DNA of 64,000 nt, taken from the NCBI RefSeq assembly GCF_017991995.1, contig NZ_JAGOPN010000003.1:124001-188000 (forward strand), in the 5' to 3' direction. The notes below the pieces were generated by a model. That model did not search any database. It was not told where the DNA came from and saw only the letters and a program-made list of their open reading frames with translations. The DNA is from Pseudacidovorax sp. (GTDB lineage: Bacteria > Pseudomonadota > Gammaproteobacteria > Burkholderiales > Burkholderiaceae_C). The translations under genes and the position numbers were made by a program. Below, piece after piece: positions 36,137-46,148 of this stretch (its first letter is position 1; the number at the start of each line of letters is the position of its first letter).

Positions 36137-37276
36137 TCAACCCGCGGGGCGGGTGGCCCGGTGAAGCGCGCGCACCACGTCCGACTGCGTGATGATGCCC
36201 ACCAGCCGCTTGTCGGCATCGATCACCGGCAGGTGGTGATGCCCCGCCTCGGCGAACAGCGGCACCAGCTCGGCGATGCGGCGGTGGCCGCTCACCACGC
36301 GCACCTCGCGGGTCATGATCTGGCCGACGGTCTCGGGCTTGTCGGAATGGGTGAGGCCGTCGCGCCGCAGCAGTGTGCGCAGGCGCTCGCCCACGCCTTC
36401 GCGCTGCTCCCAGCCGGCATGGCGCAGGAAGTCGGCCCGCGTCAGGATGCCCACCACGCGCTGCGAGCGGTCCACCACCGGCAGGGCCTTCACGCCCCGC
36501 GTGCGCATCAGCGCCCAGGCTTCGTCCAGCGGTGTGCCGAACTGCACCGACGCCGGTTCGGGCGACATCACCTCGGCGCATTGCAGGTGGCCGAAGTTGC
36601 GCTCGTAGGCGGCCGATTCGGCGTACTGCAGGATGTCCTGCAGGTCGTCGCGGCTCACGTCCAGCACCTGGTTGTAATGGGCCAGTGCCGCGTCCAGGTC
36701 GGTGGCAGAAAAGCGGTCGGCCGCCGACGCGGGGGCCGGGGCCTGCGGCGCATGCGGATAGCGCCGGCCGGTCAGGCCGTTGTAGAGCATGCCCGCCAGC
36801 ACCAGCAGCAGCGAGTCGACCAGCATCGGAAAGAGCGCGAAGCCGAAACCCACGCCGCCCAGCGCCGCCAGCAGGGCCGAGGCGCCGCCCGGCGGATGCA
36901 GGCAGCGCAGCGCGAACATCACGGCGATGGCCGCCAGCACCGCCACCGCGCCCGCCCAGGCCGGGTCGGGAATCAGCAGGGCGCAGGCGCTGCCCACCAG
37001 CGCCGAGACGGTGTTGCCGCCCACCACGGCCCAGGGCTGGGCCAGCGGGCTGGCCGGCACCGCGAACACCAGCACCGCGCTGGCGCCCAGCGGGGCCACC
37101 AGCCAGGGGGTGCTCATGCCGGTGCGCAGGGCCCACCAGCGGGCGATCAGGGCCGTGAGCAGGATGCCCAGCCCGGCACCGGCGAAGGCCCGCAGCCGTT
37201 CGCGGGCGTCCACCCGGGCGGCGGCGGGACGGAAGCGGGCCGCCAGATCGGCCCAGGAGAGAGATGGCATGGTCAC
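36137..37276 (-). CDS. HPP-family membrane protein with C-terminal CBS pair
   Basis: 379 residues. The N-terminal half has four or five hydrophobic helices with the HPP motif (MFALRCLHPPGGASALLAAL) and GASAVLVFAVPASPLAQPWAVVGGN. Plant HPP proteins carry nitrite, but bacterial roles are unsettled. The C-terminal half holds two CBS domains (VMSPEPASVQFGTPLDEAW, LPVVDRSQRVVGILTRADF, QIMTREVRVVSG, HLPVIDADKRLVGIITQSDV) that usually bind adenine nucleotides. It lies 27 bp upstream of the cytochromes on the same strand. Confidence 0.88.
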   Translation of the reverse strand: MTMPSLSWADLAARFRPAAARVDARERLRAFAGAGLGILLTALIARWWALRTGMSTPWLVAPLGASAVLVFAVPASPLAQPWAVVGGNTVSALVGSACALLIPDPAWAGAVAVLAAIAVMFALRCLHPPGGASALLAALGGVGFGFALFPMLVDSLLLVLAGMLYNGLTGRRYPHAPQAPAPASAADRFSATDLDAALAHYNQVLDVSRDDLQDILQYAESAAYERNFGHLQCAEVMSPEPASVQFGTPLDEAWALMRTRGVKALPVVDRSQRVVGILTRADFLRHAGWEQREGVGERLRTLLRRDGLTHSDKPETVGQIMTREVRVVSGHRRIAELVPLFAEAGHHHLPVIDADKRLVGIITQSDVVRALHRATRPAG

Positions 37277-37438
37277 GCAGGCAATGCCGGCGCGCGGCTG
37301 CCGGCGGGAAGAGGCTGGCCGGCTCGGGGCGGCCGGTACGGGGCGGTCGTGGCCGCCGCCCGCATCCTACGTGGCGCACGGCTTTGGTGCATCTGCCCGG
37401 GCGCTCGCGGGCGACATCGGCCGGCCCTCGGCATGCGA

Positions 37439-38854
37439 TCAGCTGCAACCATAGGGAATGAATTCGGTGCGCTGCTCGTCCACCTTGAGCGGCTGGCCGA
37501 CGAAGGGAAAGGCGCGTTGGGCGCAGTCGCGCCGCTCGCACACCTTGCAGCCCATGCCGATGGGCGTGGCGCGGGCCGGGTCCTGCAGGTCCAGTCCATA
37601 GGCATAGACCAGGCGAGGCGCATGCCGGATGTCGCAGCCCAGGCCGATGGCGAAGGTCTGGCGCGGGGCGCCCCAGCCGCGGCTGCCGCCAGCCACCGTG
37701 CGCGCCACCCACAGGCTGGTGCGGCCGTCGGGCATGCGGGCCAGCTGCGGCAGGATGCGCCCCGGCTGGCTGAAGGCTTCGTACACTGCCCACAGCGGGC
37801 AGGTGCCGCCCGTGCGGCTGAAGTGGAAGTGCGTGGCCGACTGCCGTTTGGAGATGTTGCCCGCCCGGTCCACCCGCACGAAGAAGAAGGGCACGCCCGG
37901 CGCACTCGGGCGCTGCAGCGTGCTCAGGCGGTGGCAGGCCGTCTCAAAGCCCACGCCGAAGCGCAGCGCCAGCAGGTCGATGTCGTGCCGCAGCCGGTCG
38001 GCGGCCTCCAGATACTCGCCATAGGGCAGCAGCAGCGCGCCCGCGAAGTAGTTGGCCAGGCCGATGCGCGCCAGCCGGCGGGCCGGCGCGTCGGCGTCGA
38101 AGGGCGCGTCGCCGGTCAGCGCCGAGAGCGTGTCGGCCATCTCCAGGAAGGCGAGTTGCGTGGCCATCTGGAAGGCCTGCTGCGCCGGTGCCAGCAGCGG
38201 CGAGAGGGTCAGCGTGCGGCTGGCCGCGTCGTACTGCCGCTTGCCGCCGATGCCGGTTGCATCGGCCTGCGTGACCCGCACGTCGTGCCGCTCGCGCAGG
38301 CGCTCCGCCAGCCAGGGTGCCATGGCGCCGCCGCGTGCGCGGGTCTGCGCCGCCAGCGACTCGGCCGCGCGGTCCAGTGGATCGAAGTGGTTCCGCTGGG
38401 CAAAGAAGAAATCGCGCACCGCCTCGAAGGGCGTGGCGCGCGGCAACCCGAGTTCGGACGACCGGTCGTCGCCCAGGCGCAGCGCCATGGTCTCCAGCTG
38501 GGCCTGCAGGTCGAGTTGACGGCGGTGCAGCGCGACCAGCGCGCGGCCCAGCGCGGGCATCTGGGCGGCCACCTCCTGCATCTCGGGCAGGCTGACCGGC
38601 TCGGCGGCATCGGCCAGGGCCTCGCGCAGGCCGGCCACCAGGCGTGCCTCGTCGTCTTCGGAGAAGGCCTGGATGTCGACGCCCAGCGTCCGGTTCAGCC
38701 GCAGCAGCACCGCCACCGTGAGCGGGCGCTGGTTCTGCTCCAGCTGGTTGAGGTAGCTGGGCGACAGGCCCAGCGCCTGCGCCATGGCGATCTGCGAGAG
38801 GCCGCGCTCGGCCCGCAGCTTGCGCAGGCGCACGCCCATGAAGCTCTTCTTCAT
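37439..38854 (-). CDS. Short-chain fatty acyl transcriptional regulator (XRE HTH plus ScfR/RamB C-terminal domain)
   Basis: 471 residues. The N-terminal XRE helix-turn-helix is RLRKLRAERGLSQIAMAQALGLSPSYLNQLEQNQRPL. A middle IrrE-like domain, without the HExxH zinc motif I can see, is followed by a cysteine-bearing C-terminal domain (GGTCPLWAVYEAF, GCDIRHA, GCKVCERRDCAQRAFP). RamB, PrpR and MccR-type regulators with this layout sense short-chain acyl-CoA and control acetate, glyoxylate and methylcitrate genes. The gene is divergent from prpC, over an array of repeated ATTCGC boxes. I use the ATG at 38854 (GGAG upstream). A TTG two codons earlier is possible. Confidence 0.9.
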   Translation of the reverse strand: MKKSFMGVRLRKLRAERGLSQIAMAQALGLSPSYLNQLEQNQRPLTVAVLLRLNRTLGVDIQAFSEDDEARLVAGLREALADAAEPVSLPEMQEVAAQMPALGRALVALHRRQLDLQAQLETMALRLGDDRSSELGLPRATPFEAVRDFFFAQRNHFDPLDRAAESLAAQTRARGGAMAPWLAERLRERHDVRVTQADATGIGGKRQYDAASRTLTLSPLLAPAQQAFQMATQLAFLEMADTLSALTGDAPFDADAPARRLARIGLANYFAGALLLPYGEYLEAADRLRHDIDLLALRFGVGFETACHRLSTLQRPSAPGVPFFFVRVDRAGNISKRQSATHFHFSRTGGTCPLWAVYEAFSQPGRILPQLARMPDGRTSLWVARTVAGGSRGWGAPRQTFAIGLGCDIRHAPRLVYAYGLDLQDPARATPIGMGCKVCERRDCAQRAFPFVGQPLKVDEQRTEFIPYGCS

Positions 38855-38874
38855 GCGCAACTCCGTGGCCCAGT

Positions 38875-38976
38875 GATTCGCAGGATTCGCAGATTCGCCG
38901 ATTTCGTTCGCACCGATTCGCCTTTTCAGTCCTGGTGGGAGGGCGCCATTCTGCGTAGATTGCGAAGCCTTGCAAG
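38875..38976. promoter_or_regulatory. Operator array in the regulator-prpC gap
   Basis: GATTCGC occurs at 38875, 38884, 38892 and 38915, with degenerate copies at 38900 and 38906, so boxes recur every 8-9 bp. Then TTGCGAAG (38960) and CTTGCAAG (38969) appear in the opposite sense. These resemble the TTTGCAAA/TTGCGAA sites known for RamB/PrpR-type regulators, so I assign them to the adjacent ScfR-like protein. They lie over both divergent promoters. Confidence 0.65.
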
Positions 38977-39017
38977 CCGGCTGTTCCGCCGCTGCACACC
39001 GTCAGGAGACCTGCCCC

Positions 39018-40196
39018 ATGAGCCTTGCCACCGCACTCGCCCCTGCGCCCGACGCCGCGCCCGCCTTCAAGCCCAAGAAGTCCGTCGCGCTTTCCGGCGT
39101 GGCCGCCGGCACCACGGCCTTGTGCACGGTGGGCCGCAGCGGCAACGACCTGCACTACCGCGGCTACGACATCCTGGACATCGCCGAAGTCTGCGACTTC
39201 GAGGAGATCGCGCACCTGCTGGTGCACGGCACGCTGCCCAATCGCGCCGAACTCGCGGCCTACAAGGCGCGGCTGCGGGCCCTGCGCGGCCTGCCCGCCA
39301 GCGTGAAGGCCGCCCTGGAGCGGCTGCCCGCCGCCGCCCATCCCATGGACGTGATGCGCACCGGCGTCTCGGCCCTGGGCTGTGTGCTGCCCGAGAAGGA
39401 CGGCCACGGCGCCGCCGGCGCCCGCAACATCGCCGACCGCCTGCTGGCCTGCCTGGGCTCGATGCTGCTGTACTGGCACCACTGGAGCACCAACGGCCGG
39501 CGCATCGAGGTCGAGACCGACGACGACGCCATCGCCGGCCACTTCCTGCACCTGCTGCACGGCCGGCGGCCCGGCGAGGATTGGGTGCGCGCCATGCACA
39601 CCTCGCTCAACCTCTATGCCGAGCACGAGTTCAACGCCAGCACCTTCGCCGCGCGGGTCATCGCGGGCACGGGCAGCGACATGTATTCGTGCATCGCCGG
39701 CGCCATCGGCGCGCTGCGCGGCCCCAGGCATGGCGGTGCCAACGAAGTCGCCTTCGAGGTGCAGCAGCGCTATGCCACGCCGGACGAGGCCGAGGCCGAC
39801 ATCCGCCGGCGGGTGGACGCGAAGGAGGTCGTGATCGGCTTCGGCCACCCGGTCTACACGGTGGCCGATCCGCGCAATGCCGTCATCAAGGGCGTCGCCC
39901 GGCGCCTGTCGCAGCAGGCGGGCGACCCGCGGCTGTTCGACATCGCCGAGCGGCTGGAGTCGGTCATGTGGCAGGCCAAGCGCATGTTCCCCAACCTTGA
40001 CTGGTTCAGCGCCGTGAGCTACCACCGCATGGGCGTGCCCACGGCCATGTTCACGCCGCTGTTCGTCATTGCCCGCACCAGCGGCTGGGCGGCCCATGTG
40101 ATCGAGCAGCGGCAGGACAACAAGATCATCCGGCCCAGCGCGGTCTACACCGGCCCCGAGGACCGCGCCTTCGTGCCGCTGGACCAGCGCGGCTGA
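39018..40196 (+). CDS. prpC: 2-methylcitrate synthase
   Basis: 392 residues of the citrate synthase fold. PrpC condenses propionyl-CoA with oxaloacetate. [92 protein letters not shown] and RPSAVYTGP match PrpC rather than housekeeping GltA. AGGAG lies upstream of the ATG at 39018. First gene of the methylcitrate operon. Confidence 0.95.
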   Translation: MSLATALAPAPDAAPAFKPKKSVALSGVAAGTTALCTVGRSGNDLHYRGYDILDIAEVCDFEEIAHLLVHGTLPNRAELAAYKARLRALRGLPASVKAALERLPAAAHPMDVMRTGVSALGCVLPEKDGHGAAGARNIADRLLACLGSMLLYWHHWSTNGRRIEVETDDDAIAGHFLHLLHGRRPGEDWVRAMHTSLNLYAEHEFNASTFAARVIAGTGSDMYSCIAGAIGALRGPRHGGANEVAFEVQQRYATPDEAEADIRRRVDAKEVVIGFGHPVYTVADPRNAVIKGVARRLSQQAGDPRLFDIAERLESVMWQAKRMFPNLDWFSAVSYHRMGVPTAMFTPLFVIARTSGWAAHVIEQRQDNKIIRPSAVYTGPEDRAFVPLDQRG

Positions 40197-40306
40197 GCGA
40201 TGGCCCTCCTTCGCGCGATCCGCGCAGGTTCCCGTCAGGTTGAGACACCGACCATCCCGCGCCCGGCCGGCCGCATGGTGCGGCCCGCCCATCTGGAGAC
40301 ATCTTC

Positions 40307-41284
40307 GTGACCCTCAATCGCCGCCTCTTCAACACCGGCCTCGCCAGCCTGGCCCTGCCGCTCGGCTTCGACGCCGCCGCGCAGGACGGCTACCCCAACA
40401 AGCCGATCCGCATCGTGTGCCCTTTCGCGCCGGGTGGCGGCTCGGACTTCATCGCCCGCGTGGGCTCCAACCTGCTGGCCAAGGGCGTGGGCCAGTCGGT
40501 GATCGTCGACAACCGGCCCGGCGCCGGCGGCACGCTGGGGACGGACTATGCGCTGCACCAGCCCGCGGACGGCTACACGCTGCTGCTGGTGGCGGGCAGC
40601 TACACCGTCAACCCGGCGCTGTACAAGCTCAAGTTCGATCCCGTGGCCGACATCACGCCCGTGATCCAGCTGTCCAAGGGCGCCTACGTGCTGTGCATCA
40701 ACCCCAACAAGGTGCCGGCCAAGAACATGGCCGAACTGCTGGACTACATGCGCAAGAACCCCGGCAAGGTCGCCTTCGCCTCGGCCGGCAACGGCAGCCA
40801 CCTGCACATCACGACCGAATACCTGTTCGGCATGGCCAAGGTCAAGGGCACGCACATTCCCTACAAGGGCACCGGCCCGGCCGTGACCGACCTGGTGGCC
40901 GGCAACGTGGACCTGCTGGTGGCCGGCACCGAGGCGCTGATGCCGCATGTGAAGGCCGGCAAGCTGCGCGCCCTGGGCGTGACCACGGCCCAGCGCCTGG
41001 CGGCCTACCCGGACCTGCCCGCCATCGCCGAAGCCGGCCTGCCCGACTACGACGTGGTGGCCTGGCACGGCCTGATCGCGCCCAAGAACCTCCCGCCCGC
41101 GGTGCTGGCCAAGATCAACGGCGCCATCAACACCGGCCTGAAGGCGCCCGAGCTGGTCGCGCAGCTGGAGCCCACGGGCGTGTCGCCCGCGGGTGGCACG
41201 CCAGAGCAGTTCGGCGCGCTGATCAAGGCCGAGATCCCGCGCTACGCCAAGGTGGCGCGCGACAACAACATCCAGGCCCAGTAA
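40307..41284 (+). CDS. Bug-family solute-binding protein inside the methylcitrate operon
   Basis: 325 residues. The signal region is short and Tat/Sec-like (NRRLFNTGLASLALPLGFDAAAQ). The mature part is a Bug protein: GYPNKPIRIVCPFAPGGGSDFIARV, VIVDNRPGAGGTLGTDYALHQ, AGNGSHLHITTEYLFG and HIPYKGTGPAVTDLVAGNVDL. The start is a GTG at 40307 after GGAGA. Its place between prpC and acnD suggests it captures a substrate feeding the pathway, such as a propionate-yielding carboxylate or a tricarboxylate. That is an inference from position only. Confidence 0.9.
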   Translation: MTLNRRLFNTGLASLALPLGFDAAAQDGYPNKPIRIVCPFAPGGGSDFIARVGSNLLAKGVGQSVIVDNRPGAGGTLGTDYALHQPADGYTLLLVAGSYTVNPALYKLKFDPVADITPVIQLSKGAYVLCINPNKVPAKNMAELLDYMRKNPGKVAFASAGNGSHLHITTEYLFGMAKVKGTHIPYKGTGPAVTDLVAGNVDLLVAGTEALMPHVKAGKLRALGVTTAQRLAAYPDLPAIAEAGLPDYDVVAWHGLIAPKNLPPAVLAKINGAINTGLKAPELVAQLEPTGVSPAGGTPEQFGALIKAEIPRYAKVARDNNIQAQ

Positions 41285-41365
41285 AAACGGGCCGGCCGGC
41301 GCGGGCCGCCGGCCGTCTTCCCGCAACGCGGCGGCGCACCGAGGCGCCGCCCGCTCCACGATCCC

Positions 41366-44014
41366 ATGAACAGTCTTCACCGCCAGCCGCTTGCCGGTAC
41401 CGATCTGCATTTCTACGACGCCCGCGCCGCCATCGAGGCGCTGCAGCCCGGCGCCTGGGCCCGGCTGCCCTACACCGCGCGGGTGCATGCTGAGAACCTG
41501 GTACGCCGCGCCGACCCGGCCCGCCTCGACGACTACCTGCGCCAGCTGATCGAGCGCCGCCGCGACCTGGACTTTCCCTGGTACCCGGCACGGGTGGTGT
41601 GCCACGACATCCTGGGCCAGACCGCGCTGGTGGACCTGGCGGGCCTGCGCGATGCCATCGCGGCCGAAGGCGGCGATCCGGCCGCGGTGAACCCGGTGGT
41701 GCCGGTGCAACTGATCGTGGACCATTCGCTGGCGGTGGAATGCGGTGGTTTCGATCCCGACGCCTTCGCCAGGAACCGCGCCATCGAGGACCGCCGCAAC
41801 GAGGACCGCTTCCACTTCATCGAGTGGACCAAGCGGGCCTTCGACAACGTGCAGGTGATCCCGGCGGGCAACGGGATCATGCACCAGATCAACCTGGAGA
41901 AGATGTCCCCGGTGGTGGCCGTGCAGGACGGCGTGGCCTATGCCGACACCTGCGTAGGCACCGACAGCCACACGCCGCATGTCGATGCGCTAGGCGTGAT
42001 CGCCGTGGGCGTGGGCGGCCTGGAGGCCGAGAACGTGATGCTGGGGCGTGCGTCGTGGATGCGGCTGCCCGACATCGTGGGCATCGAGCTGATCGGCGAG
42101 CGCGCGCCCGGCATCACGGCCACCGACATCGTGCTGGCGCTGACCGAGTTCCTGCGGCAGCAGAAGGTCGTCGGCGCCTATGTCGAGTTCTTCGGCGAGG
42201 GGGCGGCGAAGCTGTCCATCGGCGACCGCGCCACCATCTCCAACATGTGCCCCGAGTACGGCGCCACCGCCGCGCTCTTCGCCATCGACGAGCAGACGCT
42301 GGACTACCTTCGCCTGACCGGCCGCGAGCCGGCGCAGGTGCAACTGGTGGAGGCCTATGCCAGGGCCGCCGGCCTGTGGGCCGACACGCTGGCGGAGGTC
42401 GAGTACGAGCGCGTGCTGCGCTTTGACATCGCGACGGTGGAGCGCAACCTGGCCGGCCCCTCCAACCCGCACCGCCGCCTGCCGGCGCGTGCCCTGGCCG
42501 AGCGCGGCATCGCCGATGCAGCCAAGCTGGCCGAAGGCCGCGCCGACGAGGCGGCGGGTCGGCTGCCCGATGGCGCTGTCGTCATCGCCGCCATCACCAG
42601 CTGCACCAACACCAGCAATCCGCGCAACGTCATCGCCGCCGCGCTGCTGGCGCGCAATGCCAATGCCCATGGCCTGGTGCGCAAGCCCTGGGTCAAGACC
42701 TCGCTGGCGCCCGGCTCCAAGGCCGTGGAGCTGTACCTGCAGGAGGCCGGCCTGCTCGGCGAACTGGAGCGCCTGGGCTTCGGCATCGTGGCCTTCGCCT
42801 GCACCACCTGTAACGGCATGAGCGGCGCGCTGGACCCGGCCATCCAGCAGGAGATCGTGGCGCGCGACCTGTACGCCACCGCGGTGCTGTCGGGCAACCG
42901 CAATTTCGACGGCCGCATCCACCCGTACGCCAAGCAGGCCTTCCTGGCCTCGCCGCCGCTGGTGGTGGCGTACGCCATTGCCGGCACCATCCGCTTCGAC
43001 ATCGAGCGCGACGTGCTCGGCACCGATGCCCAGGGCCGCGAACTGCGCCTGGCCGACCTGTGGCCCAGCGACGCGGAGATCGACGCCGTGGTCGCGTCCA
43101 GCGTCAAGCCCGAGCAGTTCCGCCGCGTGTACGAACCCATGTTCGCGATCCGCGCCGAGGGCGAATCACGCGCCAGCCCGCAGTACGACTGGCGCCCGCA
43201 GTCCACCTACATCCGCCGCCCGCCCTACTGGGACACCGAGGGCATGGGCGCGCTGGCCGCCCAGCCGCGGACGCTGCGCGGCATGCGGCCCCTGGCCCTG
43301 CTGCCGGACAACATCACCACCGATCACCTCTCGCCCTCCAACGCCATCCTGGCTGACAGCGCGGCCGGCGAGTACCTGGCCCGCATGGGGCTGCCGGAGG
43401 AGGACTTCAACTCCTACGCCACGCACCGCGGCGACCACCTGACGGCCATGCGTGCCACCTTCGCCAATCCGCAGCTGGTCAACGAGATGGCCGTGGTCGA
43501 TGGCGTGGTGAAGAAGGGCTCGCTCGCCCGCATCGAACCCGAGGGCCGCGTGGTGCGCATGTGGGAGGCCATCGAGACCTACCTGCAGCGCCGCCAGCCG
43601 CTGGTGGTCATCGCCGGCGCCGACTACGGCCAGGGCTCCAGCCGCGACTGGGCGGCCAAGGGCGTGCGCCTGGCGGGCGTGGAGGCGGTGGTGGCCGAAG
43701 GCTTCGAGCGCATCCACCGCACCAACCTGATCGGCATGGGCGTGCTGCCGCTGGAGTTCCTGCCCGGCACCACGCGACACACGCTGGGGCTGGATGGCAC
43801 CGAGACCTACGACGTGGAGGGCGAACGCATGCCCGGTGCGCAGTTGGATCTCATCGTTCATCGCCGCGGCGGCGAGCCGCTGCGCGTGCCGGTGCGATGC
43901 CGGCTGGACACGGCGGAGGAGGTGTCGGTCTACGAGGCCGGCGGCGTGCTGCAGCGCTTTGCGCAGGACTTCCTGGCGGGGCAGACTGCCCCTCTTCAAC
44001 CGGCCACGCACTGA
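41366..44014 (+). CDS. acnD: Fe/S-dependent 2-methylcitrate dehydratase
   Basis: 882 residues of the aconitase superfamily, monomeric type. AcnD dehydrates 2-methylcitrate to 2-methyl-trans-aconitate. Cluster cysteines occur in AITSCTNTSNPRNV and AFACTTCNGMSG, with the remaining aconitase signatures CVGTDSHTPHVDALG, DYGQGSSRDWAAKG and LPDNITTDHLSPSNAI. Its partner PrpF follows 3 bp later, the usual AcnD-PrpF pairing that replaces PrpD. Confidence 0.95.
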   Translation: MNSLHRQPLAGTDLHFYDARAAIEALQPGAWARLPYTARVHAENLVRRADPARLDDYLRQLIERRRDLDFPWYPARVVCHDILGQTALVDLAGLRDAIAAEGGDPAAVNPVVPVQLIVDHSLAVECGGFDPDAFARNRAIEDRRNEDRFHFIEWTKRAFDNVQVIPAGNGIMHQINLEKMSPVVAVQDGVAYADTCVGTDSHTPHVDALGVIAVGVGGLEAENVMLGRASWMRLPDIVGIELIGERAPGITATDIVLALTEFLRQQKVVGAYVEFFGEGAAKLSIGDRATISNMCPEYGATAALFAIDEQTLDYLRLTGREPAQVQLVEAYARAAGLWADTLAEVEYERVLRFDIATVERNLAGPSNPHRRLPARALAERGIADAAKLAEGRADEAAGRLPDGAVVIAAITSCTNTSNPRNVIAAALLARNANAHGLVRKPWVKTSLAPGSKAVELYLQEAGLLGELERLGFGIVAFACTTCNGMSGALDPAIQQEIVARDLYATAVLSGNRNFDGRIHPYAKQAFLASPPLVVAYAIAGTIRFDIERDVLGTDAQGRELRLADLWPSDAEIDAVVASSVKPEQFRRVYEPMFAIRAEGESRASPQYDWRPQSTYIRRPPYWDTEGMGALAAQPRTLRGMRPLALLPDNITTDHLSPSNAILADSAAGEYLARMGLPEEDFNSYATHRGDHLTAMRATFANPQLVNEMAVVDGVVKKGSLARIEPEGRVVRMWEAIETYLQRRQPLVVIAGADYGQGSSRDWAAKGVRLAGVEAVVAEGFERIHRTNLIGMGVLPLEFLPGTTRHTLGLDGTETYDVEGERMPGAQLDLIVHRRGGEPLRVPVRCRLDTAEEVSVYEAGGVLQRFAQDFLAGQTAPLQPATH

Positions 44015-44017
44015 ACC

Positions 44018-45211
44018 ATGCCCGCGCCTCAAATCAAGATCCCCGCCACCTACATGCGCGGCGGCACCAGCAAGGGCGTGTTCTTCCGCCTGCAGGACCT
44101 GCCCGAGCGCGCCCGCGAGCCGGGCCCCGCGCGCGATGCGCTGCTGATGCGCGTGATCGGCAGCCCCGACCCCTACGGCAAGCAGACCGACGGCATGGGC
44201 GGCGCCACCTCCAGCACCAGCAAGGTGGTCATCCTGTCGAAGAGCAGCCGCCCCGGCCATGACGTGGACTACCTCTTCGGCCAGGTCGCCATCGACAGCG
44301 CCTTCGTCGACTGGTCGGGCAACTGCGGCAACCTGTCGGCCGCCGTGGGGCCCTTCGCCATCGCGGCGGGCCTGGTCGATGCGGACCGCGTGCCTGCGGA
44401 AGGCGCGTGCACCGTGCGCATCTGGCAGGCCAACATCGGCAAGACCATCGTGGCCCATGTGCCCATGGCGGATGGCCAGGTGCAGGAGACGGGCGACTTC
44501 GAACTCGACGGCGTGACCTTCCCGGCGGCCGAGGTGCCGCTCGAATTCCTGGACCCGGCGGAGGAGGGCGAGGGCGGCGCGATGTTCCCGACCGGCCGGG
44601 TGGTCGACCAGCTCGACGTGCCCGGTGTCGGCACCTTCGCGGCCACGCTGATCAATGCCGGCATCCCCACCATCTTCCTCAACGCGGCCGAGCTGGGCTA
44701 CACCGGCACCGAGCTGCAGCCGGTCATCAATGGCGACGCCGCCGCGCTGGCGCGCTTCGAGACGATCCGCGCCTGGGGCGCCGTGCGCATGGGGCTGATC
44801 CGCGACGTGGCCGAGGCCGCCACGCGGCAGCACACGCCCAAGGTGGCCTTCGTCGCGCCGCCGCAGGAGTACGTGGCCTCCAGCGGCAAGCCCGTGCGCG
44901 CGGCCGACATCGACCTGCTGGTGCGTGCGCTCTCCATGGGCAAGCTGCACCACGCCATGATGGGCACCGCGGCCGTGGCCATCGGCACCGCGGCGGCCAT
45001 TCCGGGCACGCTGGTCAACATGGCCGCAGGGGGTGGCGAGCGCAGCGCCGTGCGCTTCGGCCATCCCTCTGGTCTACTGCGGGTCGGCGCCGAGGCGCGG
45101 CAGGTCGATGGGCCGGCCGGGCCGCAATGGCAGGTCACCAAGGCCCTCATGAGCCGCAGTGCCCGTGTGCTCATGGAAGGCTGGGTGCGCGTGCCCGGCG
45201 ACTCCTTCTGA
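44018..45211 (+). CDS. prpF: 2-methylaconitate cis-trans isomerase PrpF
   Basis: 397 residues with the diaminopimelate-epimerase-like fold. PrpF isomerises 2-methyl-trans-aconitate to the cis form so an aconitase can hydrate it. TYMRGGTSKGVFFRLQDLP, GSPDPYGKQTDGMGGATSSTSKV, DWSGNCGNLSAAVGPFA and RALSMGKLHHAMMGTAAVAIG are diagnostic. No other function fits. Confidence 0.95.
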   Translation: MPAPQIKIPATYMRGGTSKGVFFRLQDLPERAREPGPARDALLMRVIGSPDPYGKQTDGMGGATSSTSKVVILSKSSRPGHDVDYLFGQVAIDSAFVDWSGNCGNLSAAVGPFAIAAGLVDADRVPAEGACTVRIWQANIGKTIVAHVPMADGQVQETGDFELDGVTFPAAEVPLEFLDPAEEGEGGAMFPTGRVVDQLDVPGVGTFAATLINAGIPTIFLNAAELGYTGTELQPVINGDAAALARFETIRAWGAVRMGLIRDVAEAATRQHTPKVAFVAPPQEYVASSGKPVRAADIDLLVRALSMGKLHHAMMGTAAVAIGTAAAIPGTLVNMAAGGGERSAVRFGHPSGLLRVGAEARQVDGPAGPQWQVTKALMSRSARVLMEGWVRVPGDSF

Positions 45212-45275
45212 ACCGGACCGTCAGCGCGTGCCAGGCAATGCCCGGTGCGCTTGGCGGTCGAATCCTCTTGCCTGC

Positions 45276-46136
45276 ATGTCCACTCGCAAACAACTCAAGT
45301 CCCTGGTCGAGGCCCGCCGCGGCGTGCTGGTGCCAGGCGCCTTCAATGCCCTCTCGGCCCGGGTGATCGAAGACCTCGGCTTCGAGGCGCTCTACGTCAC
45401 CGGTGCCGGTGTCACCAACATGTGGTTCGGCATGCCCGACCAGGGCTTCATGGGCCTGGCCGAGATCGCCGACCACACGGCCCGCATCCGCGACGCCGTC
45501 GAACTGCCGCTGATCGTCGATGCCGACACCGGCTTCGGCAATGCGCTCAACGTCCATCACACGGTGCGCACGCTGGAGCGGGCCGGCGCCGACTGCATCC
45601 AGCTGGAAGACCAGGTCGCGCCCAAGCGCTGCGGTCACTTCTCGGGCAAGGAGGTCATCAGCACCGAAGAGGCCGTGAGCAAGATCAAGGCCGCCGTCGA
45701 TGCGCGCCGCGATGCCGACCTGATGATCCTGGCCCGCACCGACGCCGCCGCCACGCACGGCTTCGAGGCCGCCATCGAGCGCGCACAGCAGTTCGCCGAG
45801 GCCGGGGCGGACATCCTCTTCGTCGAGGCGGTGACGAAGGCCGACGAGGTGCGCGCACTGCCGCAGCGCCTGGCCAAGCCCCAGCTGATGAACATGGTCA
45901 TCGGCGGCAAGACGCCCATCTTCAACGCCGACCAGCTGGGCGAGTTGGGCTACGGCATCGTGCTCTACGCCAATGCCGCGCTGCAAGGGGCGGTGATGGG
46001 CATGCAGAAGGCCCTGACCGTGCTGCGCGACCAGAAGGAAGTGCAGGAGTCCAGCGGCCTGGTGGCGCCCTTCGCCGAGCGCCAGCGCCTGGTGGGCAAG
46101 CCCGGTTGGGACGCGCTCGAAAAGCGCTACACCTGA
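45276..46136 (+). CDS. Isocitrate lyase/PEP mutase family lyase, candidate 2-methylisocitrate lyase
   Basis: 286 residues, a TIM-barrel lyase. The catalytic cysteine is C119 in QVAPKRCGHFSGKEV, the metal aspartates lie in LIVDADTGFG, and LEDQ follows. True PrpB has KRCGHRPNK. The FSGK version is also found in 2,3-dimethylmalate lyase and oxaloacetate decarboxylase-type relatives. As the last pathway gene in the operon and with no other prpB visible here, it may supply the final cleavage to pyruvate and succinate. This remains uncertain. I use the ATG at 45276; an earlier reading would overlap prpF. Confidence 0.85.
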   Translation: MSTRKQLKSLVEARRGVLVPGAFNALSARVIEDLGFEALYVTGAGVTNMWFGMPDQGFMGLAEIADHTARIRDAVELPLIVDADTGFGNALNVHHTVRTLERAGADCIQLEDQVAPKRCGHFSGKEVISTEEAVSKIKAAVDARRDADLMILARTDAAATHGFEAAIERAQQFAEAGADILFVEAVTKADEVRALPQRLAKPQLMNMVIGGKTPIFNADQLGELGYGIVLYANAALQGAVMGMQKALTVLRDQKEVQESSGLVAPFAERQRLVGKPGWDALEKRYT

Positions 46137-46148
46137 ACGGGCGACACG

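Noticed and set aside
35240-40000. A 1586-codon plus-strand open frame
   Set aside because: It lies antisense or out of frame to several well-supported genes (cytochromes, HPP, regulator, prpC). High GC content makes long shadow frames common, and the translation is Arg/Gln/His-rich with no domains.
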